Shown here: in pieces, positions 6,971 to 12,615 of the stretch | Numbering within the stretch: the first letter of the stretch is position 1 | How the letters are laid out: each line of letters opens with the position of its first letter | From: an uncultured Oscillospiraceae bacterium | Lineage (GTDB): Bacteria > Bacillota > Clostridia > Oscillospirales > Acutalibacteraceae | Length of the DNA stretch: 13,698 nt | Reading direction: 5' to 3' | NCBI GenBank assembly: GCA_905200265.1 | Contig: CAJKJS010000014.1 | Coordinates: 1-13,698 of the forward strand | The notes under the pieces: generated by a model | What the model saw: only the letters and a program-made list of their open reading frames with translations | Database searches by the model: none | What the model was told of the DNA's origin: nothing | Position numbers and translations under genes: made by a program

Positions 6971-7735
6971 TTATCCCTCTTCCCCGGCCACCGTGTGGTA
7001 AAATTGCAGCGTATCAAACGACCGCTGCATCACCTGGAACATATACTGTTCCGCGGCTTTCGCGAGCTGCTTTTGTTCCTCTGGCGGCAGGGTAAACGCA
7101 AATAGTTTTTGAAATTCGGCATAAATCGTATGCCGCAGCCCCATCATGGCCCCGGGCGGCAGCCACACCGCCGGTTCTTTGCCTTCTTCCGGCGTGTGAA
7201 AACACCTTTCGCAGCAAATTTGGCCGCTGCGGGGCAAAAAGGCCATACGGGGGCTTTCATATGTACCGCACCGGCGGCAGCCCACCAGGTCGGGCATATA
7301 GCCCGATAGGGCTAATAGGCGCATTTCCGTAATGGCTTTTAAAAGCAGGCGGGGGCGCGCCTTGCGGCTTAAAAAGTACAGGGCGTTGAGCAATAAACGC
7401 AAATACTCTTCCGATTCGGTGCCTTCCGGGGCCACCACTTCGGCCAGTTCGCAAAAATACTGGGCCAGGGAGAGCGCTTCAATCTCCCCCCGCAGCCCGA
7501 AAAACACTTCCTGCACCTGGGCTTCGTTAATCTGGTTATTCTCCCGCCCGCGAAAAATCACAAAACGGGAATAGCACAAAAGCCCGGTCCCCGGGTTTTT
7601 TTTATCGTTGAACCGTTTGGCATGACGGGCAAACGCGCGCACCACCCCGTCATGACGGGTGAGAATCGTCACCAGCCGGTCGCTTTCCCCCACCGGCTTT
7701 TCCCGGATCACCAGGCCGTCCGTTTCCAAGAGCAC
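6971..7735 (-). CDS. recO: DNA repair protein RecO
   Basis: RecO anneals single strands and, with RecR, loads RecA onto SSB-coated gaps in the RecFOR pathway. The chosen 254-residue product starts at GTG (7735): VLLETDGLVIREKPVGESDR aligns with the family's N-terminal OB fold (MLxxxEGIVL...). An excellent AAGGAGG (7745-7751) lies 9 nt upstream. A longer frame to 7801 exists but adds an Arg-rich segment unlike RecO. The C-terminal part has a zinc-finger pattern, Cys153-x2-Cys156 and Cys175-x2-Cys178, typical of Gram-positive RecO. The start and ribosome-binding site lie inside the upstream yqzL frame, so the two may be translationally coupled. mutS2 follows after 15 nt. Confidence 0.95.
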   Translation of the reverse strand: MLLETDGLVIREKPVGESDRLVTILTRHDGVVRAFARHAKRFNDKKNPGTGLLCYSRFVIFRGRENNQINEAQVQEVFFGLRGEIEALSLAQYFCELAEVVAPEGTESEEYLRLLLNALYFLSRKARPRLLLKAITEMRLLALSGYMPDLVGCRRCGTYESPRMAFLPRSGQICCERCFHTPEEGKEPAVWLPPGAMMGLRHTIYAEFQKLFAFTLPPEEQKQLAKAAEQYMFQVMQRSFDTLQFYHTVAGEEG

Positions 7736-7829
7736 GCGCCTCTTCCTCCTTCCGCGCCTGGCAATAGGAAAGATAATCCGCCACGCTGCCGGTCGCGGCA
7801 AAATGCCCCCAGGCCGTTTCTTCGTTCAT
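7650..7829 (-). CDS. yqzL: YqzL-like small protein, overlapping recO
   Basis: This is a 59-residue frame whose N-terminal half matches the YqzL family: WGHFAATGSVADYLSY fits the pattern W-x2-F-x2-TG-x-[IV]-x2-YL-x-[YF]. In Bacillus, yqzL sits between era and recO, exactly as here. The family's function is unknown. The ATG at 7829 has a GGGGG-rich ribosome-binding site about 11 nt upstream; a GTG 12 nt further up (7841) overlaps that site and is less likely. The last 28 or so codons overlap the recO start in another frame (86 nt) and read as low-information Gly/Pro/Arg sequence. The conserved unit is probably only the first 30-35 residues, and the extension may be passive. Confidence 0.75.
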   Translation of the reverse strand: MNEETAWGHFAATGSVADYLSYCQARKEEEARALGNGRPGDPGKAGGGKRPAGDDSHPS

Positions 7830-7966
7830 ATGCCCGTACACCCCCTTTTTTTACGGCTTTCTGTTAGAGAGTATTCGCCAAAGTACGGGGAGTATGAGCG
7901 GAAAATAATTCTTTGTTCGACGTTTTCCGGCAGGTTTTACGGCGGGAATGTGCATGAACCCGTTAT
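7830..7966 (-). other. era-yqzL intergenic region with dyad and hairpin
   Basis: This 137-nt gap is more AT-rich than its neighbours and is the largest gap without an assigned gene inside the operon. On the minus strand it holds an inverted repeat CGGAAAA/TTTTCCG (7923-7929 and 7899-7905, 17-nt loop). It also has an operator-like dyad TACTCCCC-N7-GGCGAATA (7872-7894), and a direct repeat ATACTC twice, 21 nt apart. A 34-codon ORF spans most of it. No T-run follows the hairpin and no convincing sigma-A promoter is present. The role is unknown. Confidence 0.6.
7851..7955 (-). CDS. Possible 34-residue peptide between era and yqzL
   Basis: A frame from ATG (7955) to TAA (7851) encodes 34 residues. 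It has a basic N-terminal half containing KPAGKRRTKN, a hydrophobic stretch YFPLILPVLWRIL, and a basic end SNRKP. This is the shape of a small membrane-associated or amphipathic peptide. It starts 12 nt after era and ends just before the yqzL ribosome-binding site, so it would fill the gap. Against it: only a weak ACGGG precedes the ATG, the frame contains the dyad and hairpin described for this gap, and no family is recognised. It may be a chance ORF over a regulatory or repeat element. Confidence 0.2.
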   Translation of the reverse strand: MHIPAVKPAGKRRTKNYFPLILPVLWRILSNRKP

Positions 7967-8893
7967 TTACAGGTCAAAATCCTTTTCATCAAACCCAAAG
8001 GTGTGCAAAATATCCCGGCGGTTGCGCCAGTCCTCTTTCACGCGCACCCACAAATTCAGGTGCACTTTGGTACCGAAAAAGGCCTCCATATCCCGCCGCG
8101 CCAGAGTGCCCACTTTTTTGAGCATGGCGCCGCCCTTGCCGATGATAATGCCCTTGTGGCTGTCTTTTTCCGTAAAGATCACGCAGCTGATTTCGATCAG
8201 CCCGCCGTCGGTTTCTTCCATGTGTTCGGTCACTACCGCCACGCCGTGGGGGATTTCCTTATCCAGTAGGCGCAAGAGTTTTTCCCTTACCAGCTCCGCC
8301 GCCAGCACCCGTTCGGGCTGGTCGGTGAGGGTATCGTCGGGGAACAGGTGCCCGCCGGGCTGGCACAGCTTCGTGAGCTCTTCGATGAGTTCGTCCATGC
8401 CGCTGCCGTCCCGGGCCGAAACCGGCACCACCGCCGCAAACGGGAACTTTTGCGCATAGGCGCTGATTTGTTCCATCATTTTGGTTTTATCCGTTAATTT
8501 GTCGATCTTATTCAGCGCCAGTACCGCCGGGAGCCCTTCCTGCCGGAATTTTTCCATCAGCTCCTCATCGGCCGGGCTGATTTTGCAGCCGGCCTGTGCC
8601 ACCAACAGGCAGGCGTCCACCCCCGATACCGAGCTGAGCACCGATTTGACCATATACTGCCCCAGCTGGTTGCGGGCTCTGAGCAGACCCGGGGTATCCA
8701 AAAAGGCGATCTGATCCGCTTCTTTGGTGTATACCCCCATAATCCGGGTGCGGGTGGTCTGGGGCTTGGGGGATACGATGGCCACCTTTTCCCCCAGGAT
8801 GCGGTTTAAAATGGAGCTTTTCCCCACATTGGGCCGCCCGACAATGGCGATAAACGCCGCGCGTTCTTCCTGTACCGGTCGTTTGTTTTCCAT
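7967..8893 (-). CDS. era: GTPase Era, 30S assembly factor
   Basis: Era binds the 3' end of 16S rRNA and couples GTP hydrolysis to late 30S assembly. The 308-residue product has G1 GRPNVGKS (19-26), switch region TTRTR (46-50), G3 DTPG (66-69), G4 NKID (128-131) and G5 SA (159-160). A C-terminal type II KH domain follows, with IIIGKGGAMLKKVG (248-261). I chose the ATG at 8893 because an upstream TTG frame (8959) would add residues encoded by a hairpin and absent from the family. The ribosome-binding site GGAAAGGGA lies in the 3' arm of that hairpin (8904-8939), which could limit translation. It follows dgkA after 91 nt. The Bacillus order has cdd between them; it is absent here. Confidence 0.97.
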   Translation of the reverse strand: MENKRPVQEERAAFIAIVGRPNVGKSSILNRILGEKVAIVSPKPQTTRTRIMGVYTKEADQIAFLDTPGLLRARNQLGQYMVKSVLSSVSGVDACLLVAQAGCKISPADEELMEKFRQEGLPAVLALNKIDKLTDKTKMMEQISAYAQKFPFAAVVPVSARDGSGMDELIEELTKLCQPGGHLFPDDTLTDQPERVLAAELVREKLLRLLDKEIPHGVAVVTEHMEETDGGLIEISCVIFTEKDSHKGIIIGKGGAMLKKVGTLARRDMEAFFGTKVHLNLWVRVKEDWRNRRDILHTFGFDEKDFDL

Positions 8894-8903
8894 AAATTGT
8901 TTG

Positions 8904-8939
8904 TCCCTTTCCTGCCGCCTGGCGGCAATGAAAAAGGGA
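8904..8939 (-). promoter_or_regulatory. Hairpin covering the era ribosome-binding site
   Basis: On the minus strand TCCCTTT (8939-8933) pairs with AAAGGGA (8910-8904), and inside it TGCCGCC (8927-8921) pairs with GGCGGCA (8919-8913) around one base. The two 7-bp stems stack with a 5-nt/2-nt internal loop. AAAGGG of the outer 3' arm is the only good Shine-Dalgarno sequence for era (ATG 8893), so the fold would mask it. No T-run follows, so it is not a terminator. Confidence 0.65.
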
Positions 8940-8984
8940 AAGCCACGCGCTTTTTTCAAAAGGCGCAGGTTCTCCCCTTTTTTC

Positions 8985-9476
8985 TTATTTTCGTTTGTCC
9001 GGGGTTTTGATCGGTTGCCTGCGTTTCGCCCACGGCCAACCCGTGATGAACAAAAGGGCTATCCCTGCGCCCACTACAAGCCAGAAAAACAGCCACGGCT
9101 GATGACAGGCTTCCTGCCACAGCGCCTGCCATACCCCCGGGCGCCAAAACAGGTATACGCCGACGCCCACAGCGCCCAAAGCTACCAGCAAAACGCCCCC
9201 CGCCGCGATATCTTTTACCTGTTTAATCAAGGGGTCTTTCTGCTTACATACTTTGTCGCACAACCGCTCGAAAGCCGTATTCACCGCTTCCAGTGCCATC
9301 ACAAGCCCGATACACACCCACAAAAGGGCCCATTCTGTGGCGGTGAACGAAAAGCGCGAACCAAAAAGCAGCACGCACACGGCCGCTACCAGGTGCACCC
9401 GCATGTTTCGCTCTTTATATAGGCACACGCCAATGCCCCGAAAGGCATAGCCAAAACCACGCAAAAATTTGAGCAT
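8985..9476 (-). CDS. dgkA: DgkA-family kinase (undecaprenol/diacylglycerol kinase)
   Basis: This is an integral-membrane lipid kinase. In Gram-positives the family phosphorylates mainly undecaprenol, recycling the cell-wall lipid carrier; the substrate here is inferred. The family motifs are seen: KERNMRVHL (21-29), ALEAVNTAFE (61-70) and KDIAAGGVLL (88-97), with membrane segments near 29-47, 48-64 and 92-112. The protein is 163 residues, about 40 longer than a typical 120-residue enzyme. The extension contains a fourth hydrophobic segment (about 127-147) and a basic tail ending KTPDKRK. The ATG lies 6 nt after the ybeY stop, with only a weak ribosome-binding site inside ybeY, suggesting translational coupling. 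Confidence 0.92.
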   Translation of the reverse strand: MLKFLRGFGYAFRGIGVCLYKERNMRVHLVAAVCVLLFGSRFSFTATEWALLWVCIGLVMALEAVNTAFERLCDKVCKQKDPLIKQVKDIAAGGVLLVALGAVGVGVYLFWRPGVWQALWQEACHQPWLFFWLVVGAGIALLFITGWPWAKRRQPIKTPDKRK

Positions 9477-9482
9477 TGTGTC

Positions 9483-9989
9483 TTACATCCGGTCGCCGTA
9501 CAAATAAGCGCCATTGCGCGGCAGCCCCAGTTCATCCATCACATATTCTTCTTTTTCGCGCATACGCACGCGGTCCAGCCCGCCGTTTTCATGGTCATAC
9601 CCCAGCAGGTGCAGCACCGAATGTACCGTCAGGTACCCGACTTCCCGCTCGAAGCTGTGGCCGTACAGCTGGGCCTGTTCCAGGGCTTTGGGAATGGAAA
9701 TAACCACATCCCCCAAAATCTTCGCGCCGGTGGCGTGGTTTTCATCGTACTGCCCGTTTTCGCCCATGGGGAACGACAGCACGTCGGTTTCCATATCTTT
9801 ATTGCGATACTCGGCATTGAGTTTGCGGATTTCCTGATTGTCCACAAAGGTTACGCTGATTTCCGCCGGATAGGGGAATCCTTCCATGCGGAGCACCGCA
9901 TTACAGCAGCGCCGTACCAGCATGCGCATGCCCGTGGGGATTTTCACTTCTTTTTGCGAATTCGTAATGATGACTCTTATCTTTTCCAT
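9483..9989 (-). CDS. ybeY: Endoribonuclease YbeY (16S rRNA maturation)
   Basis: YbeY is a zinc-dependent endoribonuclease involved in 16S rRNA 3'-end maturation and 70S quality control. The metal-binding motif H-x3-H-x5-H is intact in HSVLHLLGYDH (His123, His127, His133). Upstream are the family segments VTFVDNQEIRKLNAEYRNKD and TDVLSFPM, and GDVVISIPKALEQA. At 168 residues the length is normal for Gram-positive members. The ATG overlaps the phoH 3' end by 13 nt, with GGAGAGA just upstream. Genes for this nuclease and for Era, which works at the same 16S 3' end, lie two genes apart. Confidence 0.97.
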   Translation of the reverse strand: MEKIRVIITNSQKEVKIPTGMRMLVRRCCNAVLRMEGFPYPAEISVTFVDNQEIRKLNAEYRNKDMETDVLSFPMGENGQYDENHATGAKILGDVVISIPKALEQAQLYGHSFEREVGYLTVHSVLHLLGYDHENGGLDRVRMREKEEYVMDELGLPRNGAYLYGDRM

Positions 9990-10960
9990 TTTCTCTCTCC
10001 GGCCTCCTCGTGTTTTTCCGCTTTTTCATAAGCTTTAATAATATCCTGCACCAATTTGTGGCGCACCACATCCCGTTCGGTAAAGCGGTGCTGGGCTATG
10101 CCCTGAACATCCCGCAGCACACGCAAAGCGTCTTTCAGCCCGCTTTTCTTCCCGTCGGGCAAGTCAATCTGGGTAATGTCGCCCGTAATGACCATTTTGG
10201 AATTAAAGCCCAGGCGCGTTAAAAACATTTTCATCTGTTCACAGGTGGTATTCTGGGCTTCATCCAAGATAATAAAGCTGTCATCCAGTGTGCGCCCACG
10301 CATGTAGGCAAGGGGCGCGACTTCAATGCTGCCCCGTTCCACACACCGCTGGTATGTTTCGCTGCCCAGCATATCATAGAGCGCATCATACAGCGGGCGC
10401 AAATAGGGGTCGACTTTCTGCTGCAAATCCCCGGGCAAAAAGCCCAGTTTTTCCCCGGCTTCCACCGCCGGGCGGGTCAAAATAATCCGGCTGACCTGTT
10501 GGGCGCGAAACGCCGTAACGGCCATGGCCACGGCCAGATAGGTTTTGCCGGTACCGGCCGGCCCCACGCCGATGGTGACGGTGTTTTCCCCAATTAAACT
10601 GCAATAGCGTTTTTGCCCCAGGGTTTTGGGGCGGATGGGTTTGCCGCGGCTGGTAATGCACAGGCAGTCTTGCGCCAGCGCCTCCATATGCAGGTCGCTG
10701 TCCTCCTGTACCATGGAAAGCGCATACCGCACATTCTGCTCCGTAATGGCTTCCCCCCGGGCGTTGAGTTCGAGTAAGTTTCGAATAACCGTCAGGGCCC
10801 GTTCCACGGCCACATCGTCGCCGCTGACGCGAATCCCGGAATCCCGGCTGACAATGGAAACCCCCAGCCCCTGTTCCAAAATTCGTATATTGGCATCAAA
10901 AGAGCCAAACAGTGCGGAGAGCTGCTCCGGCTTTTCAATGGCGATTTGTTCTTGCCGCAT
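9977..10960 (-). CDS. phoH: PhoH family ATPase (YbeZ-like)
   Basis: This is a 327-residue PhoH/YbeZ P-loop ATPase. It has an N-terminal KH-like region (about 1-65) and the Walker A GPAGTGKT (133-140). The LTRPAVEAGEKLGFLPGDLQ segment (161-180), RGRTLDD (221-227) and Walker B FIILDEAQN (229-237) follow, then TGDITQIDLP (249-258). The family resembles the nucleotide-binding half of superfamily 1 helicases. It is nearly always next to ybeY and is thought to assist rRNA maturation, though its activity is poorly defined. The ATG has AAAGGTG 7 nt upstream and is preceded by a sigma-A promoter (11000-11028), making it the first gene of the long operon. In Bacillus pgpH lies next to it; here it is missing. 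Confidence 0.96.
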   Translation of the reverse strand: MRQEQIAIEKPEQLSALFGSFDANIRILEQGLGVSIVSRDSGIRVSGDDVAVERALTVIRNLLELNARGEAITEQNVRYALSMVQEDSDLHMEALAQDCLCITSRGKPIRPKTLGQKRYCSLIGENTVTIGVGPAGTGKTYLAVAMAVTAFRAQQVSRIILTRPAVEAGEKLGFLPGDLQQKVDPYLRPLYDALYDMLGSETYQRCVERGSIEVAPLAYMRGRTLDDSFIILDEAQNTTCEQMKMFLTRLGFNSKMVITGDITQIDLPDGKKSGLKDALRVLRDVQGIAQHRFTERDVVRHKLVQDIIKAYEKAEKHEEAGERKWKR

Positions 10961-10999
10961 GACAACACCTTTTCTTCTTTCTACTTTATCATCTTTTTT

Positions 11000-11028
11000 A
11001 TTATACCAACTTTTTCGTCATTCGTCAT
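11000..11028 (-). promoter_or_regulatory. Sigma-A promoter of the phoH-ybeY-era-recO operon
   Basis: On the minus strand -35 ATGACG (11023-11028; keeps the TGAC core) is followed by a 17-nt spacer and a perfect TATAAT (11000-11005). TGG directly before the -10 gives an extended -10 element. It lies in the AT-rich gap between yqfD and phoH. The predicted start is near 10993, leaving a roughly 33-nt leader containing the phoH ribosome-binding site. It would allow vegetative expression of the housekeeping genes independently of the sporulation genes upstream. Confidence 0.85.
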
Positions 11029-11062
11029 CGGAATTTTGCTAAAAAAATCAACAAATTTTGGC

Positions 11063-12235
11063 TCATTGTAACAGAATTTCTTGTTCCTTCCCAATTTTCT
11101 GTTCGCATTGCAGCGTAGCGGTCAGGGTAAGCCCCTCTTCGGTCCACGTTTCTTTTACGGAGGAAGACAAAACGGTACAGCCCTCCAGCTGCTGCCGCTC
11201 TATAAGGAGCAGCCGCATCTGGGCCGTTTTGCGCATGTCCTGTTCGGTGAGCGTGACCGTTTTCATTTGCAAGGAGTCATACTGTTCCCACCGGCACACA
11301 AACGGCAGCGGCTCCCCGAATAGGCTGGCGGGTTCTTCCAACTGGCGTCTAACCGAAAGGCCGTCGGGCGCCGCTTGCAGCGTCAGCGGGAATGTGAGGG
11401 AAAAAGCGCTCATCTGCCCGCGCCACACCGTTTCCCCCTGCCAAAACAGGCGGGGTTCCTCTTTGGACACGGTGACGGTCAGGGTGTGGGTGGTGGTGGC
11501 CTTGATTTGGGCGGTGGCGTGCACCAGATGCATGGACCCGTCTTTATTTTCCTGCACGCCGCTGACGAGTAGCTGCCCTTTGGCGACCACGCTGCCATCC
11601 ACCACGGCGGCGGTGCCCTCCATCACCGACAGGGAGGTAATCACCCCGTCGCACTCCGCCACCAGGTTACAGGGGGTTTCGCTTTCGGCGGGGGCCGGTT
11701 CTTCCCGTTCGCTGACGACGATTTCTACCGTGCAGCCGTTGGTATTGACCGCAATCCACCCGGCCTGGGGCAAGGCGGATTGCATGGCGCGGGCAACGGT
11801 TTTGCCGTCCAGATCACCGAGACGGCAGCCGGGAAACACCCCTTCCGCCCGGGCGGCCGCCAGCACTTGTTCCTCCGATAAGGACCGGCACCCCTCTACC
11901 TCGATCTGCCACACGCCCCCCGACAGGTACCACACTAAAAGCCCGCCCAGGATCGCTCCCCAAAAAAGCCCCTGGCGCTCCCTTATACGGCGCTTTTGAA
12001 ACAGCAGCCCCCTTTTTTCGACAAAATGGGCCTTTACCCGGCACCGGCGGCGCAAGGGCCGCAAGCGCCGGACCTGGCTCGCCTTCATCCAGAAAGACGC
12101 CTCTTGGTCCCGGCGGCTGACCTGCCAGACTTCCAGCCCCGCCGGAAACAGCAGGGACAAAAACCGGTGCAGTCGTTCCGGCGGCCCCTGCACCCACACT
12201 TTCACACAGCCATCTAAATAGCGGCTGAACTTCAT
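11063..12235 (-). CDS. yqfD: Sporulation protein YqfD
   Basis: YqfD is a mother-cell sporulation membrane protein; in B. subtilis yqfD is in the SigE regulon and its loss impairs sporulation, but the molecular role is unclear. The 390-residue protein has a cytoplasmic basic N-terminal domain and one membrane segment at about 88-105 (LFWGAILGGLLVWYLSGGVW). An extracytoplasmic part follows, beginning IEVEGCRSLSEEQVLAAARAEG and containing a POTRA-like fold, then a beta-rich C-terminus. The segment LVAECDGVITSLSVMEGTAAV resembles the lipoyl/hybrid-like motif seen in the family. The ATG has AAGGGGAG 7 nt upstream and is 15 nt from the yqfC stop. No convincing terminator follows, so read-through into phoH is possible. 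Confidence 0.94.
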   Translation of the reverse strand: MKFSRYLDGCVKVWVQGPPERLHRFLSLLFPAGLEVWQVSRRDQEASFWMKASQVRRLRPLRRRCRVKAHFVEKRGLLFQKRRIRERQGLFWGAILGGLLVWYLSGGVWQIEVEGCRSLSEEQVLAAARAEGVFPGCRLGDLDGKTVARAMQSALPQAGWIAVNTNGCTVEIVVSEREEPAPAESETPCNLVAECDGVITSLSVMEGTAAVVDGSVVAKGQLLVSGVQENKDGSMHLVHATAQIKATTTHTLTVTVSKEEPRLFWQGETVWRGQMSAFSLTFPLTLQAAPDGLSVRRQLEEPASLFGEPLPFVCRWEQYDSLQMKTVTLTEQDMRKTAQMRLLLIERQQLEGCTVLSSSVKETWTEEGLTLTATLQCEQKIGKEQEILLQ

Positions 12236-12250
12236 CCCGACTCTCCCCTT

Positions 12251-12502
12251 TCAGGCAAACGACGACAGGGTGATCTGGCGAATGACGCCCTCCAGCACCA
12301 GCCCGTCGTGATCCATACGCATGATAACTAACTTTTCGCCGGTCACTTCCGCCACCTGGGCCCCCATGCGCATGCGCACTCTGCCGTCTTCCACCGCCAG
12401 CAGCCCGGTGACCCCTTCGGCCCGCACCTGCCGGCACCCCAGAATGTCCATATGGGGGCCCATGGGGAGTGCCAGCGCATCGGTCATGCGAAAATTTTTC
12501 AT
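12251..12502 (-). CDS. yqfC: Sporulation protein YqfC
   Basis: YqfC is a small YabP/YqfC-family protein, always paired with yqfD in spore formers and under SigE in B. subtilis. Its biochemical role is unknown. The 83-residue product keeps the family's GxxxLxxxDxRVRMRMGAQVAEVTG strands and the closing LEGVIRQITL motif. I chose the ATG at 12502 because AAGGGGGA lies at an ideal distance before it. The ATG at 12523 would place that ribosome-binding site inside the gene. yqfD follows 15 nt later. Upstream is a divergent, symmetric promoter region shared with ylbJ. Confidence 0.9.
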   Translation of the reverse strand: MKNFRMTDALALPMGPHMDILGCRQVRAEGVTGLLAVEDGRVRMRMGAQVAEVTGEKLVIMRMDHDGLVLEGVIRQITLSSFA

Positions 12503-12535
12503 GCCGGTTCCCCCTTTTTCCATGGTTCCTTATCA

Positions 12536-12563
12536 CCCCTATGCAGAAAAAACGGGGCTCATG
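12536..12563 (-). promoter_or_regulatory. Putative SigE-type promoter of yqfC-yqfD
   Basis: On the minus strand CTGCATAGGGGT (12547-12536) contains a CATA -10 core, and GGCATGAG sits 14-16 nt upstream where a SigE -35 (KMATATT) would lie. Only the first part of the -35 and the CATA core match the Bacillus consensus, so the call rests on spacing, on symmetry with the ylbJ side, and on SigE control of yqfC and yqfD in B. subtilis. The leader would be about 30 nt. Confidence 0.42.
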
Positions 12564-12585
12564 CCAGAGGGCGCGGCTGCATAGG
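12538..12585. repeat. 48-bp inverted repeat between yqfC and ylbJ
   Basis: CCTATGCAG (12538-12546) and CTGCATAGG (12577-12585) are perfect 9-bp inverted copies. Their midpoint coincides exactly with a CATG palindrome at 12560-12563. Similarity extends outward: the 19 bases reading out from each arm agree at about 15 positions. Each arm carries a CATA -10-like core for the gene it points toward. Confidence 0.85.
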
Positions 12586-12587
12586 AG
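12560..12587 (+). promoter_or_regulatory. Putative SigE-type promoter of ylbJ
   Basis: On the plus strand CTGCATAGGAGT (12577-12588) carries the CATA core, with TCATG 16 nt before it at the -35 position. This mirrors the yqfC promoter and shares the same central CATG. The first four -35 bases fit KMAT and the rest do not. The distance to the ylbJ ATG (12616) is 28 nt. ylbJ is SigE-dependent in B. subtilis, which supports the call. Confidence 0.42.
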
Positions 12588-12615
12588 TAAAAAAGAAACA
12601 AAAGGGGGTTTTGAC

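Noticed and set aside
7736..7801. Upstream extension of recO
   Set aside because: It adds an Arg-rich segment with no RecO similarity; the GTG at 7735 has an AAGGAGG at 9 nt.
8894..8959. Upstream TTG extension of era
   Set aside because: The added 22 residues are encoded by the hairpin region and are absent from Era proteins. The ATG at 8893 gives the usual length.
11030..11062. Terminator between yqfD and phoH
   Set aside because: There is a run of T on the minus strand, but only weak AT pairing before it and no GC stem.
11058..11999. 313-codon plus-strand ORF
   Set aside because: Fully antisense to yqfD; the Ser/Arg/Thr-rich translation is a typical shadow.
12469..12615. N-terminal extension of ylbJ
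   Set aside because: It overlaps yqfC and the divergent promoters. The ATG at 12616 has a strong ribosome-binding site and begins the first membrane segment.
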